A DNA stretch of 64,000 nucleotides from Pisolithus tinctorius (Eukaryota; Basidiomycota; Agaricomycetes; Boletales; Pisolithaceae). The DNA lies in contig JANFAH010000041.1 of the NCBI GenBank assembly GCA_024663395.1, forward strand, positions 1-64,000, read 5' to 3'. Position numbers and translations under genes: made by a program. The notes under the pieces were generated by a model. The model was given only the letters and a program-made list of their open reading frames with translations, searched no databases and was not told the DNA's origin. This document shows positions 33,411 through 43,949 of the stretch, piece after piece; positions within the stretch are counted from its first letter, which is position 1, and each line of letters starts with the position of its first letter.

Positions 33411-35119
33411 TCATTTGTTTGAGGAGGAGGTGGCTTTAGGGGGGTGTGAGCACCCCTCTCTGGCAACCTCAGGCTCTGTGAGCATGAGGACCTTTTCGCC
33501 TGCGATCGTCATCGACTTTTCAGCGAAGTCGAGCACTACTTTGTGCTGCCTAAGGAACAGGATTCCTAGAATACAGTCGTAGCGATCGATATTAGCCACA
33601 TCGAAATAACAGTTGGTCTGTTGGTGGCCCATCTTTATCATGGAGAGTCCTCCATGTGTAATTTTCGATCGGCTACCTATGCAGCCCAATTGCAGCGTAA
33701 GCTGTTGATCGAGCGGAAACACTTTCATCTTCGTGACCTTGGTGAAAGCTGGGCTCACAAAGTTTCCAGTGCTTCCAGTGTCGATCATCGTGTAGGCTTT
33801 ACAGCCATTTATGACGGTATCTACTGTTACGCACATGCGCAATTCTGGTGTAATTCGCGGGCGGGTTCCCGCTTCCTGCTTAGTATGCATTGCATACCGA
33901 AAAGCGCGTGTCAGCAGCTTTGCTATCAGTTGCAAATCCATTGCAGCCATACGTGGGTTATCACGGATGCGGTGTTCCTCGATGATTATATCTCTGTGTG
34001 GTGTTTCCACCACCATATCGTCGGGGTATATCCTGACTTCATTGTTATTTGGGTTAGGCCGACTTATGCAATGCTCAGTTGCGCAGAGCTGATCATATAG
34101 CTCCCCAGGAATATCATTCCTGGTCAGCGCAGTTGTGCGCAAGCGTTGGATATCACACAACGCTTGTATCTGCTGTGCTTCGAGGGACCTGATGCGATTA
34201 GCCATCGTACGTATTGCACACCGAATGTGATCGATGTTCATACCGTGCCCCTCCATTTGGGCATGGTCACACTCTTCCCAGCCCCTATTGTACTTGCGGA
34301 ACGCAAGTTGTGCAGGGAACTGCAGTGCGATGGTGAGCGAGGTATTCTCCTCAGCTACGGCCTCATCAATGTGTTCCCTGCATTGTTGGCATTCGGGGCA
34401 ATTCTCGGAGTGAGTAGCTCCGTAAACCGGTGACCAAGTCCAGGCCCCACCTGTGATTTCAGGTCATTCTGCTTGACAAGGGTCTAGATCCATCTCGTCT
34501 TCATTTATTCTGAGCGATGCACTTCTTACTATATCGTCCTCTTCTCGGGAGGAGGTCAGGTGCTCTACCGTCCTGTCTCTATTTATCCACACCATTCCCC
34601 ATGGTGTTTCGATGACCACTGTGTCCGGATATATTCGGACATTAGGGGTCATTACGCTCGGCAACTGTAGATTGATCATAGCATTCCCCAAGGGCTCATC
34701 CAATGTTAATTGGGGTTGAGCCGCACGATGCACGTCTTCGTGTGCTATCGATATCTCTCGAAGGGCATCCCTTCGATGTCCTTCCATACACCAGAGGCGA
34801 TATGCTAGTAGGTGAAGGGCCATCCTAGTGCGCCACGCACTGATATTTGGTGTCTCCATAAGTAGCCCTTCAGCTACGTGATCCACTCGGTGGCTACACT
34901 CGTCACATGCAAACTCGTGTACAGCTCCGTATAGTTCCGACCAATCCCATCGATCGGTATCTTGTACCATGTCAGGCATAGATCCGGTCGATCCATTTTC
35001 AGTTCGTGGGGCATCATTACCTGCACTGTCTTCTCGTATCAGAGGGTCATCCTCTTGCATCGAGGCATCATCCTCGGAGGGCATCTGCCCTTCCTGAACT
35101 TCTGCACGTATTGACGCGC
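33411..35119 (-). pseudogene. pol: B2 pol N-terminal region: duplicated Cys-motif unit and aspartic protease
   Basis: The frame 34464-35084 and the frame 33411-34256 are in register, split by TGA after PCQAE. The first contains HEFACDECSHRVDH and a unit MALHLLAYRLWCMEGH ... VRIYPDTVVIETPWG. The second begins with a similar Cys motif, ENCPECQQCREHID, and a similar unit ending EVRIYPDDMVVETPH, then the protease MIDTGSTGNFVSPAF and DCILGILFLRQHKVVLDF. So a Cys/His motif plus strand unit appears twice ahead of protease. Element C interrupts the upstream acidic region at 35120. Confidence 0.8.
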
Positions 35120-35478
35120 TGTAGGAAAAGGGATTATAATGGGAGAAGACTGGTAGTTGAGGAGAGTAGGGATATCTGAGGGGAGTGAGTAAGCCAAAGG
35201 GGCTTCTATAACCTGGGCAAGGATCCTGGTAGTCGTCTGAAGGCTTCTATGGCTGTCTTGGTGCAGGGAACGACCTGCTCGAGCTCGTCTCTCATCTTAG
35301 GGTAACTCATCTATTCCGTTGTGAGGAAAACTAACTATGCCAGTCACTAGGTAGTGCTGACTAAGCAACAGAAAAGCGAAATTCTAAGAACAAGTAGCAG
35401 AGGGATAGCTAGAACAAAAATAAAGTAAAATCATCAAAATAAAACAATTCCCCCAGTAGGGAAATTACATTCCCTACA
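35120..35478 (-). repeat. Element C 3-prime LTR
   Basis: The LTR is 359 bp. On the - strand it begins with the hairpin GTAGGGAA-TGTAAT-TTCCCTAC. It is more diverged from its partner at the end away from this hairpin. Confidence 0.88.
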
Positions 35479-35589
35479 TCCCAGGGGTACTCGAGATCTT
35501 GACTGTCCCCAGTCAACCCGAAGGCAGCTTGACTACACAATAATCCATGGTCACGAGGGAGGAGGCGAGACAACAACTCGTTGACGAAA

Positions 35590-36880
35590 AATGGATGCTC
35601 GGAATGCCGCGATACGAGATATGATGACAGAAGGGAATGCAGCGAGTACCTTGCAAAATGAGCAGAGAGAATCCGCGTGCCCGATCCTGAGATATCTACA
35701 AATCTGCCCAAGGGTACCCTCGTTCACCAAAAAACCAAATGTAGCCACGAGTTCTGCAGCGACGACGACGGAAAAGCTACCATTCTGAAGCTGTCGAATA
35801 GTAGCATCAGGATCCCGAAAAGCGAGATATCCGGTCGAGAAACGAGCGAGATACTCGCAGAGTCGTCCTAAAGTGTCTGCAACAACAAAACAGCGCGTAT
35901 CTCCACGACGGCGGTAGTGAGCATGATGTATGATATACCGTCAGAAAGCCCTCGACGAGTAGTACCAAGTCCCTGAAAAGCGAGAGGTCCGGTGGTGAAA
36001 TGGGCGAGTTATCATGCATACAGCGTTGTTGACTGAAAAGGGGAACACTGCAGACCAACGACGGACGCTCGGGATGTGGCGAAACTGCCAGTAACGATGG
36101 AGGGGAATGTAGCGAACATGCTGAAAAAGAGACGGAGGGAATCCGTCTACGCGGGCCTGAGATATTCGCAAAGATGTCCGAAAGTGCCTCTAACCACGAA
36201 ATGGACTGCCAGAAAAGCGAGAGGAACGGTGCCCGAGTGCGCGAGATACGACGAGAGGACCTCAAGGGCAGGGAGAAGGGGTCGACTTGCACAACAACGG
36301 CTGGGACGATCAACACGAAGTTCCGGGAGGCAGTAGAGGATCTCCGGACGAACAGGGAGAATGCAGAAATACGCAGATTGGACCACCCGATTGTGAGTTA
36401 CATACCAAATCGTCCCGAAACCCTCTGGATATGAAAACGCTGATATCTCGACAACGGTTGCTCGGAATTTTACAAAGCAGGTGTCCCCAGGAAGGGTTCG
36501 GCGAGAGGGATGAACAACCCGAAAAGCGAAAGGAGCGACGCAGAACTGCGCGAGCGACTACGGCACGACCTCGAGCATGGGCCTTCGCACAAAAATGCAA
36601 ATATCTCCGGAGCTACTGGACCAATCTGAACAATCCTGATATCAACATGGAGCATTCGTCGTGGACTACAACCCTCCCAAAAAGCGAGAGGCGCGGCGCG
36701 GAAACGAGTGAGATACAACCACAGGACCCTGAGAATGGACCTATCCACAAAAACGCGAATATCTCCTCAATGGCTGAGCGCATGCAAGCGAGCTTGGTAC
36801 CAATAGACAGCTGACTTCGAGTAGTACGATCCTTCCAAAAAGCGAGAGGCACAGCACGATAATGAGCGAGATACGCACTC
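35590..36880. repeat. Degenerate about 158-bp tandem repeat in element C
   Basis: The motif AAAAGCGAGAGG or close variants recurs near 35817, 35976, 36213, 36522, 36680 and 36838, usually followed about 25 bp later by GCGAGATAC. Several spacings are 158-159 bp. A longer match between about 35591 and 36062 (offset 471, about three units) shows the same period. Units are strongly diverged. No reading frame runs through them. Confidence 0.65.
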
Positions 36881-37211
36881 AGTACGAGGGAGGTAGCACT
36901 TGTCTTGATGAGCGACGAGCAGTGTCAACAGTGACTTCGTCAACGGCATGCCTCATTAGAACTGTATCCGTGGATGGGAGGCGTTGTGTAGAGCGCGGGA
37001 AGGTGCTAGGTGCGATGCTAAATGGCGTTCCGTGGGGAACTCGAGCCTGGGGGGGGTAAAAGATGAAGGGCAAAACAAGAAAATTCGAACATATCTAATG
37101 TACCAAAAATTCCGCATTACGATGTAGGTAGATCCATACTAGATACTGTAAGATCCATAAGCAAAAGAAGTAAAAAAAAACAACATAATGGAATTCGTGT
37201 GACACGCAGCG

Positions 37212-38585
37212 TTAACGCGCTCTTCGAGAGCGCCAGGGCGTGCGACTGCGGCTGCGCGACCGCTTCGGTTTGGAACGGATGTATGAACACGCCTTCCTCG
37301 AACGTGAACGAGAGCGCGAGTGCAAGGACGACGACAATGAGGAAGAAGGGAGTGAGCTATTGGTCGAATATGAATATGAGCGCCTTTGAGGGTGATAACG
37401 CACCGAGCTGCGGGCATATGACCGGACTGGTATAAAATCATCTCTCGAACGTGTATATGAACCCGTTCGAGTCTGTGAGCGCGAATGTGAACGATGACGT
37501 GAGGGCGATCGACCTCGGCCACATGGCCACCTCGACTGTGGCTGCGCATGCGGTGAGCTGCGAGAGCGCTCGGCTGACAAGCGACGAGACCGAATGGCTG
37601 GTGGGTCAGGTACTACTGGCTTGAGCTGGACAGTAGGTAGGGACTGAGTATGCATGATGCTCGTCTGAGTGGGTATGCACGATGGTGTGTCGGACACGCT
37701 TCGAGAGGGTGCGGCTGTGGGCGAAAGCGAGCGAGCAAGCGACGAGCCCCTACGAGTCTCAAACTGGCTTGTCAACGAAGACCAGTTGTCGAGACGGTCT
37801 CGTAGAGTCCGTCCGGCAACTTCGCGCGGGATTTCCTGACCTGTAGGTAGAACAACACGACCGTTTACAAGTAGACACTTTCCCGAAGCTAAATACAACT
37901 TGAATGAATGGCAACCCACTCGAATATGGCCTGAAATTCTGCAGAAGAAGCAGAACGAGTACAAACGGCGGGGAGAGTGATTGTCCGAGGCGCGTGATGG
38001 CTGCGCGCGTGAACTGTTGACCTTGCGGCTCTTCCAGAGGCCATTGCCGAGTGCGAGAACCCGTCCTGCTGCAGCTATAAGACTAGGTAGAGTAAAGGTT
38101 TGAGCCGGTGGGTCATGAAACTCAAGAAGCTCTTGTCTGAACTCAGGCGGGAATCCATAAAAGAAGACGGATGTTAGGTGGGGTTGCGGCCCATGTTCCT
38201 TCTCGAGAGACAGCGAAAAGCGACGAAAAATGCGATAATATTCGCCCAGGGATGATATCGAGATGGTGTCTGAGCTTGCGAGCACCTTGCGAAGCTTGTA
38301 GAACTTGTTTCGAGCGACCTCCTGTAATTCCGGATACTGCTGAGTGACCTCCAAGGTAAAACGAGCCCAATCTCCATTGCTACTCTCCACGAGGTGGGAC
38401 CAGAGGTCCGCTGACTCAAAAGGCGCATATTTGAGCGCAAATTTGATGCGCGCGAGCCCGTCCGAGAGGCCGAATCTATCACAGAAGTCGATTATGTCAT
38501 CAAAATAGCTTCGAAGGTCCTCGGGGCGCCCAGAGAAGCTCGGTGCTTCGGGCGAGCCTCGACACGGAATCTTGAGGCCGAGCAT
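37212..38585 (-). CDS. gag: Element C Gag-like protein with CCHC knuckle and RS-rich tail
   Basis: The intact 457-codon ORF starts at ATG 38585, about 230 nt after the 5-prime LTR. Residues about 10-170 form a Gag capsid-like domain (SFSGRPEDLRSYFDDII, PFESADLWSHLVES, GFPPEFRQELLEF). A single knuckle CFFCRISGHIRVGC follows near residue 215, then a Ser/Arg linker and a long Arg/Ser-dipeptide tail to the stop, reminiscent of SR proteins. There is no protease, RT or integrase in the element. It would package the element RNA if it works in cis; the RS tail suggests RNA or splicing-factor contacts, which is inference. It is the only fully intact retroelement gag in the window. Confidence 0.85.
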   Translation of the reverse strand: MLGLKIPCRGSPEAPSFSGRPEDLRSYFDDIIDFCDRFGLSDGLARIKFALKYAPFESADLWSHLVESSNGDWARFTLEVTQQYPELQEVARNKFYKLRKVLASSDTISISSLGEYYRIFRRFSLSLEKEHGPQPHLTSVFFYGFPPEFRQELLEFHDPPAQTFTLPSLIAAAGRVLALGNGLWKSRKVNSSRAQPSRASDNHSPRRLYSFCFFCRISGHIRVGCHSFKLYLASGKCLLVNGRVVLPTGQEIPREVAGRTLRDRLDNWSSLTSQFETRRGSSLARSLSPTAAPSRSVSDTPSCIPTQTSIMHTQSLPTVQLKPVVPDPPAIRSRRLSAERSRSSPHAQPQSRWPCGRGRSPSRHRSHSRSQTRTGSYTRSRDDFIPVRSYARSSVRYHPQRRSYSYSTNSSLPSSSLSSSLHSRSRSRSRKACSYIRSKPKRSRSRSRTPWRSRRAR

Positions 38586-38791
38586 GACTTCGGGAGTTTA
38601 TACGAGTGTGAATGCTTGATAAGTGAGTGCGCGCGAGTGGGAAAACACGAAAATGCGAGCGAAGTGACTGCAAAAATGAGACCGAAAGGCGAAATCTGCT
38701 AAACCGAGCCTGAAAATTGCGAAAATGAAGCTGGAGACTGCAAAATATGAATCTGGGAAGGTTGGGGTGGGTGCCAGGCTAAGACAGAAGC

Positions 38792-38809
38792 CCCTCGCGG
38801 TGGGCTCCA
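38792..38809 (-). other. Element C primer binding site
   Basis: Two bases after the 5-prime LTR the - strand reads TGGAGCCCACCGCGAGG. The complement has the form of a tRNA 3-prime end (T-stem CTCGC, acceptor GGTGGGC, then U and CCA). I cannot assign the amino acid without a tRNA set. Confidence 0.65.
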
Positions 38810-38811
38810 GT

Positions 38812-39167
38812 TGTAGGAAAAGTGATTTAAGATGGATGAGTAGAAGTAGCTGAGGCAGTAGAGTCTGAAGGGAGTGAGTAAGCCAAAGGGGCTTCTATAG
38901 CCTGTGCAGGGATCCTGGGAGTCGTCAGATGGCTTCTAAGGCTGTCTGGGTGCAGGGAAATGACCTGCTCGATTTCGTCTCTCGTCTGTGGTAACTCGTC
39001 TATTCCGTTGTGAGGAAAACTAACTATGCCAGTCACTAGGTAGTGCTGACTAAGCAACAGAAAAGCGAAATTCTAAGAACAAGTAGCAGAGGGATAGCTA
39101 GAACAAAAATAAAGTAAAATCATCAAAATAAAACAATTCCCCCAGTAGGGAAATTACATTCCCTACA
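38812..39167 (-). repeat. Element C 5-prime LTR
   Basis: The LTR is 356 bp and pairs with 35120-35478; the shared core starts GTGAGTAAGCCAAAGGGG and the last about 180 bp (+ strand) are nearly identical. Confidence 0.88.
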
Positions 39168-39535
39168 GCGAAATAGACCACCTCTTCCTCAAGAGGTTCG
39201 TCTTCGGGATTCATTGCGCCAAAATACGCTACTGGCTCATCTTCCTCGTCTACCTCCGAGTACGTCTCGAGGGTATCAATAAATTCGTCAGGTTCTACTG
39301 ACTCTGTATTTTCGGGGGCAACCTCTGTAGTTCCCTCATATGCCTGTACCTCCTCATCATCATCAGGGTTGTCTGGCACTTCCTCTACTTTGTCCTCTAC
39401 GCATGCATGTTCATGCTCTGCATCCTCTCGGACGTCGACTGCATATAGCCACGGCTTTGCCTTTATCCTTGCGAGGAAGGGGACAACTTGGCGCCATATG
39501 GCCTTCTCTGTTACAATTGTAGCAGGTGATACCTG
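39168..39535 (-). pseudogene. pol: B2 pol start: acidic region after +1 shift from gag
   Basis: The reading frame lies +1 to gag and overlaps its end. It opens after a TAA near 39535 and encodes a strongly acidic stretch (DNPDDDEEVQAYEGTTE, EVDEEDEPVAYFGAMNPE). Element C cuts it at 39167, and the frame resumes at 35119. The uninterrupted version is readable in B-outer (42020-42397). The acidic region has no known fold. The overlap suggests a programmed +1 shift, but the exact site is not evident. Confidence 0.65.
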
Positions 39536-41777
39536 TTAGAAACTTCTGGGGTTGCTTCCCCCTGTCATATGAGCGATTCTGCTCTTTCTGACGAGATTGA
39601 TGGTCCGAGCCATCCCTCTTTATGAATTTATTTCCCTTTGAGGGGGGATTCGTCTTTCGTCAATAAAGGGTGTCCCCTTTCTTTATGTACTTAAAGTTCT
39701 CGGTTGTTGGAGAGTTATGATCGCCCTTCCTCCTGTGTGAGTGCGAACCACTTCGTCCTTGGAAGGATTTCCCTCCAGGGCCGGTGTGGCTCGATCTCAT
39801 ATGCATATTTATCGCTTTTTGTGCCATTTCCATGCGGCGCACTTCTTCGAGGATCTCCTCGATTGTCGAGTGTTCAGCTGAAATTCCGCGAGCTTCAAAT
39901 ATACTCTTGATTATCATATGCGGTAATCCACGCAAGAACTTCCTCCAGAATGAATAATCATCTGGAGGTTGCACCATTCGGTGTGCATGACGTTTTAGGT
40001 CGTTGTAGAATGCGAGAGCCCCTTTCTCATATTCATATCTTGTGCGGTCGAATTGATCAGCTGCGTTCTGTGCGGATGCTTCGTGGACGAATCGTTTGAA
40101 GAGTCCACAGATCAGGTCCTCGAAGGACCAGTCCCTAATCTGCCTGTTAGGGGATTCGACCTCCTGGTCATACCATTGGGAGGCCAGCCCCTCCAAGTAT
40201 GCGTAGGTGTACAGGACCCTGTCCGCATCGTGGTCCGGGCCTGTCACTTTGAACGTACAGAAGTACTTGAGCAGTTGTCCTAGCCAGTTGTCGAACTCCT
40301 CAAGGTCATCCTGGCCTTTATATTTCCCTGGCTTTGGGACACCCATGGCTTTAACCTCTGGTCCCAATTGCCCTGTGGGCTGGCCCACTTGTTCCCAGAT
40401 ACGCTGAGCGTACCTGTGTTGCATGTAGTCGATATACCTTGTATTTCCCAGGGTGAATCCCCTTAAATAATTAGGTCGATTTCTCTGACCTCCTACGGGG
40501 CCTCCCCCGTGACCTCCACGACCATAATGATCGTCGTCATCTTCGTCATCGGAGGGGAGATCCCCTCCAGGGAAGCCTGGATCTCCTCTGGGGAAGCCAC
40601 CTCCCAGTGGGCCTCCCCTATGATTCCTTCCTTTGGGGGGACTGTCCCTTGGCGGTCCATTCCCTCATCCCAGATAGGGACGTCCGTGCTCTTCACTCCT
40701 TCATGGGGGGTTCCAATCCTCCCCGTCACCATCTCCGTCACCATCAGGGGGTCCTCTGTCATCCGGAGGTCCACCTCTGACTGCGTTCCTCGCTGCAATA
40801 GCACGGTCTCGTGCCATCTGATGGAGGATGGCTGTTCCTCTTCTAGTTCCATACATATGGCGAATGATGTCTGAGTCTCGCCCGGACAGATATGCCGGTC
40901 GATTTGGCATACTAGGAGTGAGGCCGCTCCTGTTGCCTCTACTTCCGACCGGGGCACTAACGCTTCGCCCTGTTGGTAGCCTTCCTGGGGTTAAATACCC
41001 CTGTGTTGAACGGTGTTCTCATTCGTTTGTATGGATTTCTCTCGAGGCAGGTCTGTCCTGCAGGGCAGGGGTGGTTACCTCTTCCCTCTTTGTTGCTGTC
41101 CTAGTGTCTGGGCTGCTAGCCCTACTAGTTTGTTCCTTGAGGTTCTCAATTGCGAGCGCTCGTCTGATACGCTCTATCATATTGGCGTGATGCTCGCCCG
41201 GGTCTATCCCGTGGTTATGGAAGCTTTTGGGTCCATACCCGTAGTCTCTCCATTGCTGCTGGATATTTTCCAGAAATTCGTTCATAGCCGCTAAGGCTAC
41301 CCGAGGATTGAGAGGAACTTCCTCGTCGATTTCTCTCATTGAAGGCATCTCGCCTTCAATGTACACTCGACTTAAGGGGTTCTCGATATCCTGAGGATTG
41401 TTTGGGTTTTGCATCACCCGTGAGTTCTCTAATTCAGACGGTTGAGGAGTCAATGGACTCATCACTTCGACGAATACCTCTGCCAGGCTCGCTTCCCTCG
41501 TACCTCTCTTGGTACTTTCTTCCATTGTTACTGATGCTTGGAACTCTCCGGGCATGGGCGCTTCATTTTCGGGCCACATAGCACCCGCTTCTTGATTAGC
41601 GCCCTGCGCTATGATCCTTGAGGTTGGATCCTCTTTTTGTTTCTTTTTCTTATGCTTTTGGACCTCGGGAGGTCCTTTTTCCTTCTGACAATTATTTTCA
41701 TCTGGAGGGGGTTCACCCCCTCCGTCGGGCGGTTTAGTCGCCGTTGCTCTTGCGTAAGAGCGGGTTGTGCGCATCAT
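39411..41777 (-). pseudogene. gag: B2 Gag
   Basis: One frame runs from ATG 41777, 30 nt inside the 5-prime LTR, to about 39411. The N-terminal about 250 residues are disordered and charged (MMRTTRSYARATATKPPDGG). Then come a Gly/Pro-rich section, the capsid-like domain (MGVPKPGKYKGQDDLEEF, YAYLEGLASQWYDQEV, RKFLRGLPHMII) and the knuckle CYNCNREGHMAPSC. In-frame TGA codons occur at 41019 and 40701 (CAA and CGA in B-outer), at about 40660 and at 39660. The last two are shared with B-outer. The native stop is probably a little further on, since B-outer has CGA where B2 stops. Confidence 0.8.
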
Positions 41778-41808
41778 TGCGAATACTCGTTAATGCACTT
41801 CAAAAAAT

Positions 41809-42005
41809 TGTAAGGTTGTAGTGGAATTGCCTCAAGCTCACACGCGCAAAGTGTACCGTATGGTATTCGCACAGTAAGATGTAGAGACAAAAAAGATTCT
41901 CTCTAAAATTTTCGAGGCAATACTTATATACGAGGAGGCATGTGATACCGAGGTATCACATGCCCATACTAAGTAGCTACTATGTTCAGGGTATAACCCC
42001 TAACA
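41809..42005 (-). repeat. B2 5-prime LTR
   Basis: The LTR is 197 bp and pairs with 26787-26983. TCCGA follows directly at 42006-42010. Confidence 0.92.
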
Positions 42006-43949
42006 TCCGACCAATCCCATCACTCGGTATCTTGTACCGTGTCGGGAATAGATTCGGTCGATCCATTTTCAGTTCGTGGGGTATCATTACCCAGACTGTC
42101 TTCTTGTATTAGAGGGTCATCCTCTTGCATCGGGGCATTGTCCTCAGAGGGCATCTGCCTTTCCTGAACTTCTGTGCATATTGATGTGCAATAGACCACC
42201 TCTTCCTCAAGAGGTTCATCTTCGGTATCCATTGTGCCAAAATACACTACTGGCTCATCTTCCTTGTCTACCTCCGAGTACATTTTGAGGGTATCAGTAA
42301 ATTCATCGGGTTCTGCCGACTCTGTATTTTCGGGGGTAACCTCTGTAGTTCCCTCATACACCTGTACTTCCTCATCGTCGTCAGGGTTGTCCAGCACTTC
42401 CTCTACTTTGTCCTCTACGCATGCATGTTCGTGCTCTGTGTCCTCTCGGACGTCGACTGCATATAGCCACAGCTTTGCCTTTATCCTTGCGAGGAAGGGG
42501 ACAACTTGGCGCCATATGGCCTTCTCTGTTACAATTGTAGCAGGTGATACCTGTTAGAAACTTCTGGGGTTGCTTCCCCCTGTCATATGAGCGATTCTGC
42601 TCTTTCTGACGAGATTGATGGTCTGAGCCATCCCTCTTTATGAATTTATTTCCCTTTGAGGGGGGATTCGTCTTTCGTCAATAAAGGGTGTCCCCTTTCT
42701 TTATGTACTTAAAGTTCTCAGATGTTGAAGGGTTATGATCACCCTTCCTCCCGTGTGAGTACGAACCACTTCGTCCTTGGAAGGATTTCCCTCCAGAGCT
42801 GGTGTGGCTCAATCTCATATGCATATTTATCGCTTTTTGCACTGTTTCCATGCAGCGCACTTCTTCGAGGATCTCCTCGATCATCAAGTGTTCAGCAGAA
42901 ATTCCGCAAGCTTCAAATATGCTCTTGGTTATTGTATGCAGTAGTCCACGCAAGAACTTCCACCGGAATGAATAATCATCTGGAGGTTGCACCATTCAGT
43001 GTGTGCAACATTTTAGGTCATTGTAGAATGTGAGAGCCCCTTTCTCATGTTCATATCTTGTGCAGTCGAATTGATCAGCCACATTCTGTATGGATGCTTC
43101 ATGGACGAATCGTTTGAAGAGTCCACAGATCAGGTCCTCGAAGGACCAGTCCCTAATCTGCCTGTTAGGGGATTCGACCTCCTGGTCATACCATTGGGAG
43201 GCCAACCCCTCCAAGTATGCATATGTGTACAGGACCCTGTCTGCGTCGCAGTCTGGGCCTGTCACTTTGAACATACAGAAGTACTTGAGCAGTTGTCCTA
43301 GCCAGTTGTCGAACTCCTCGAGGTCATCCTGGCCTTTATATTTCCCTGGTTTTGGGACACCCATGGCTTTAACCTCTGGTCCCAATTGTCCTGTGGGCTG
43401 GCCCACTTGTTCCCAGATATGCTGAGCATACCTGTGTTGCATGAAGTCAATATACCTTGTATTTCCCGGGGTGAATCCCCTTAAATAATTAGGTCGATTC
43501 CTCTGACCTCTTACGGGGCCTCCCCCATGACCTCCACAATCATAATGATCGTCGTCATCTTTGTCATCAGAGGGGAGATCCCCTCCAGGGAAACCACCTC
43601 CCAGTGGACCTCCCCTATGATTCTGTCCTTTGGGAGGACTGTCCCTTGGTGGTCCATTCCCTCATCCCAGATAGGGATGTCCATGTTCTTCACTCCTTCG
43701 TGAGGGGTTCCAATCCTCCCTGTCACTATCTCCATCACTGTCAGGGGGTCCTTTGTCATCCAGAGGTCCACCTCTGACTGTGTTCCTTGCTGCAATAGCA
43801 CGGTCTCATGCCATCTGATGGAGGATAGCTGTTCCTCTTCTAGTTCCATACATATGGTGAATGATGTCTGAGTCTCGCCCAGACAGATATGCCGGTCGAT
43901 TTGGCATACTAGGAGCGAGGCCACTCCTGTTGCCTCTACTTCCAGCCGG
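42006..43949 (-). pseudogene. B-outer pol start and Gag C-terminal half
   Basis: 42020-42397 is the acidic region uninterrupted by element C, which gives the empty site for C near 42190. 42996-43442 and 42678-42995 hold the capsid-like domain (PKPGKYKGQDDLEEF, WYDQEVESPNRQIRDW) and its end, split by a TGA where B2 has CGA. The knuckle lies near 42530. 43511-43924 holds the Gly/Pro-rich section. D3 separates this from the Gag N-terminus at 45666. CpG decay is heavier than in B2. Confidence 0.8.

Larger units (their letters stand above)
35120..39167 (-). mobile_element. Element C: gag-only, non-autonomous LTR retrotransposon
   Basis: Direct repeats of 359 and 356 bp (TGTAGGAAAAG...TTCCCTACA on the + strand) bound a 3.3-kb interior with one long gag ORF on the - strand and no pol. 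The 4-bp flanks are GCGC (35116-35119) and GCGA (39168-39171), and the empty site in B-outer reads GTGC. A tRNA-type primer site follows the 5-prime LTR. The 1.7 kb downstream of gag is a degenerate tandem repeat. CpG content looks the highest of all elements here, which fits its innermost, youngest place. Mobilisation must depend on an autonomous relative. Confidence 0.88.
26787..42005 (-). mobile_element. B2: inner Ty3/gypsy element carrying element C
   Basis: The two 197-bp LTRs (26787-26983 and 41809-42005; TGTAAGG...CCTAACA on the + strand) differ at only about six places, all transitions. The flanking duplication TCCGA is perfect. Without C the element is about 11.2 kb, long for Ty3/gypsy, because of a 2.5-kb ORF3 and a long gag. 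The order on the - strand is gag, acidic region, duplicated Cys-motif region, protease, RT, RNase H, integrase, chromodomain, ORF3. Several TGA stops inactivate it. Confidence 0.92.

Noticed and set aside
36310..36814. Several 70-170-codon frames in the tandem region of element C
   Set aside because: They follow the repeat period and change frame between units; no family features.
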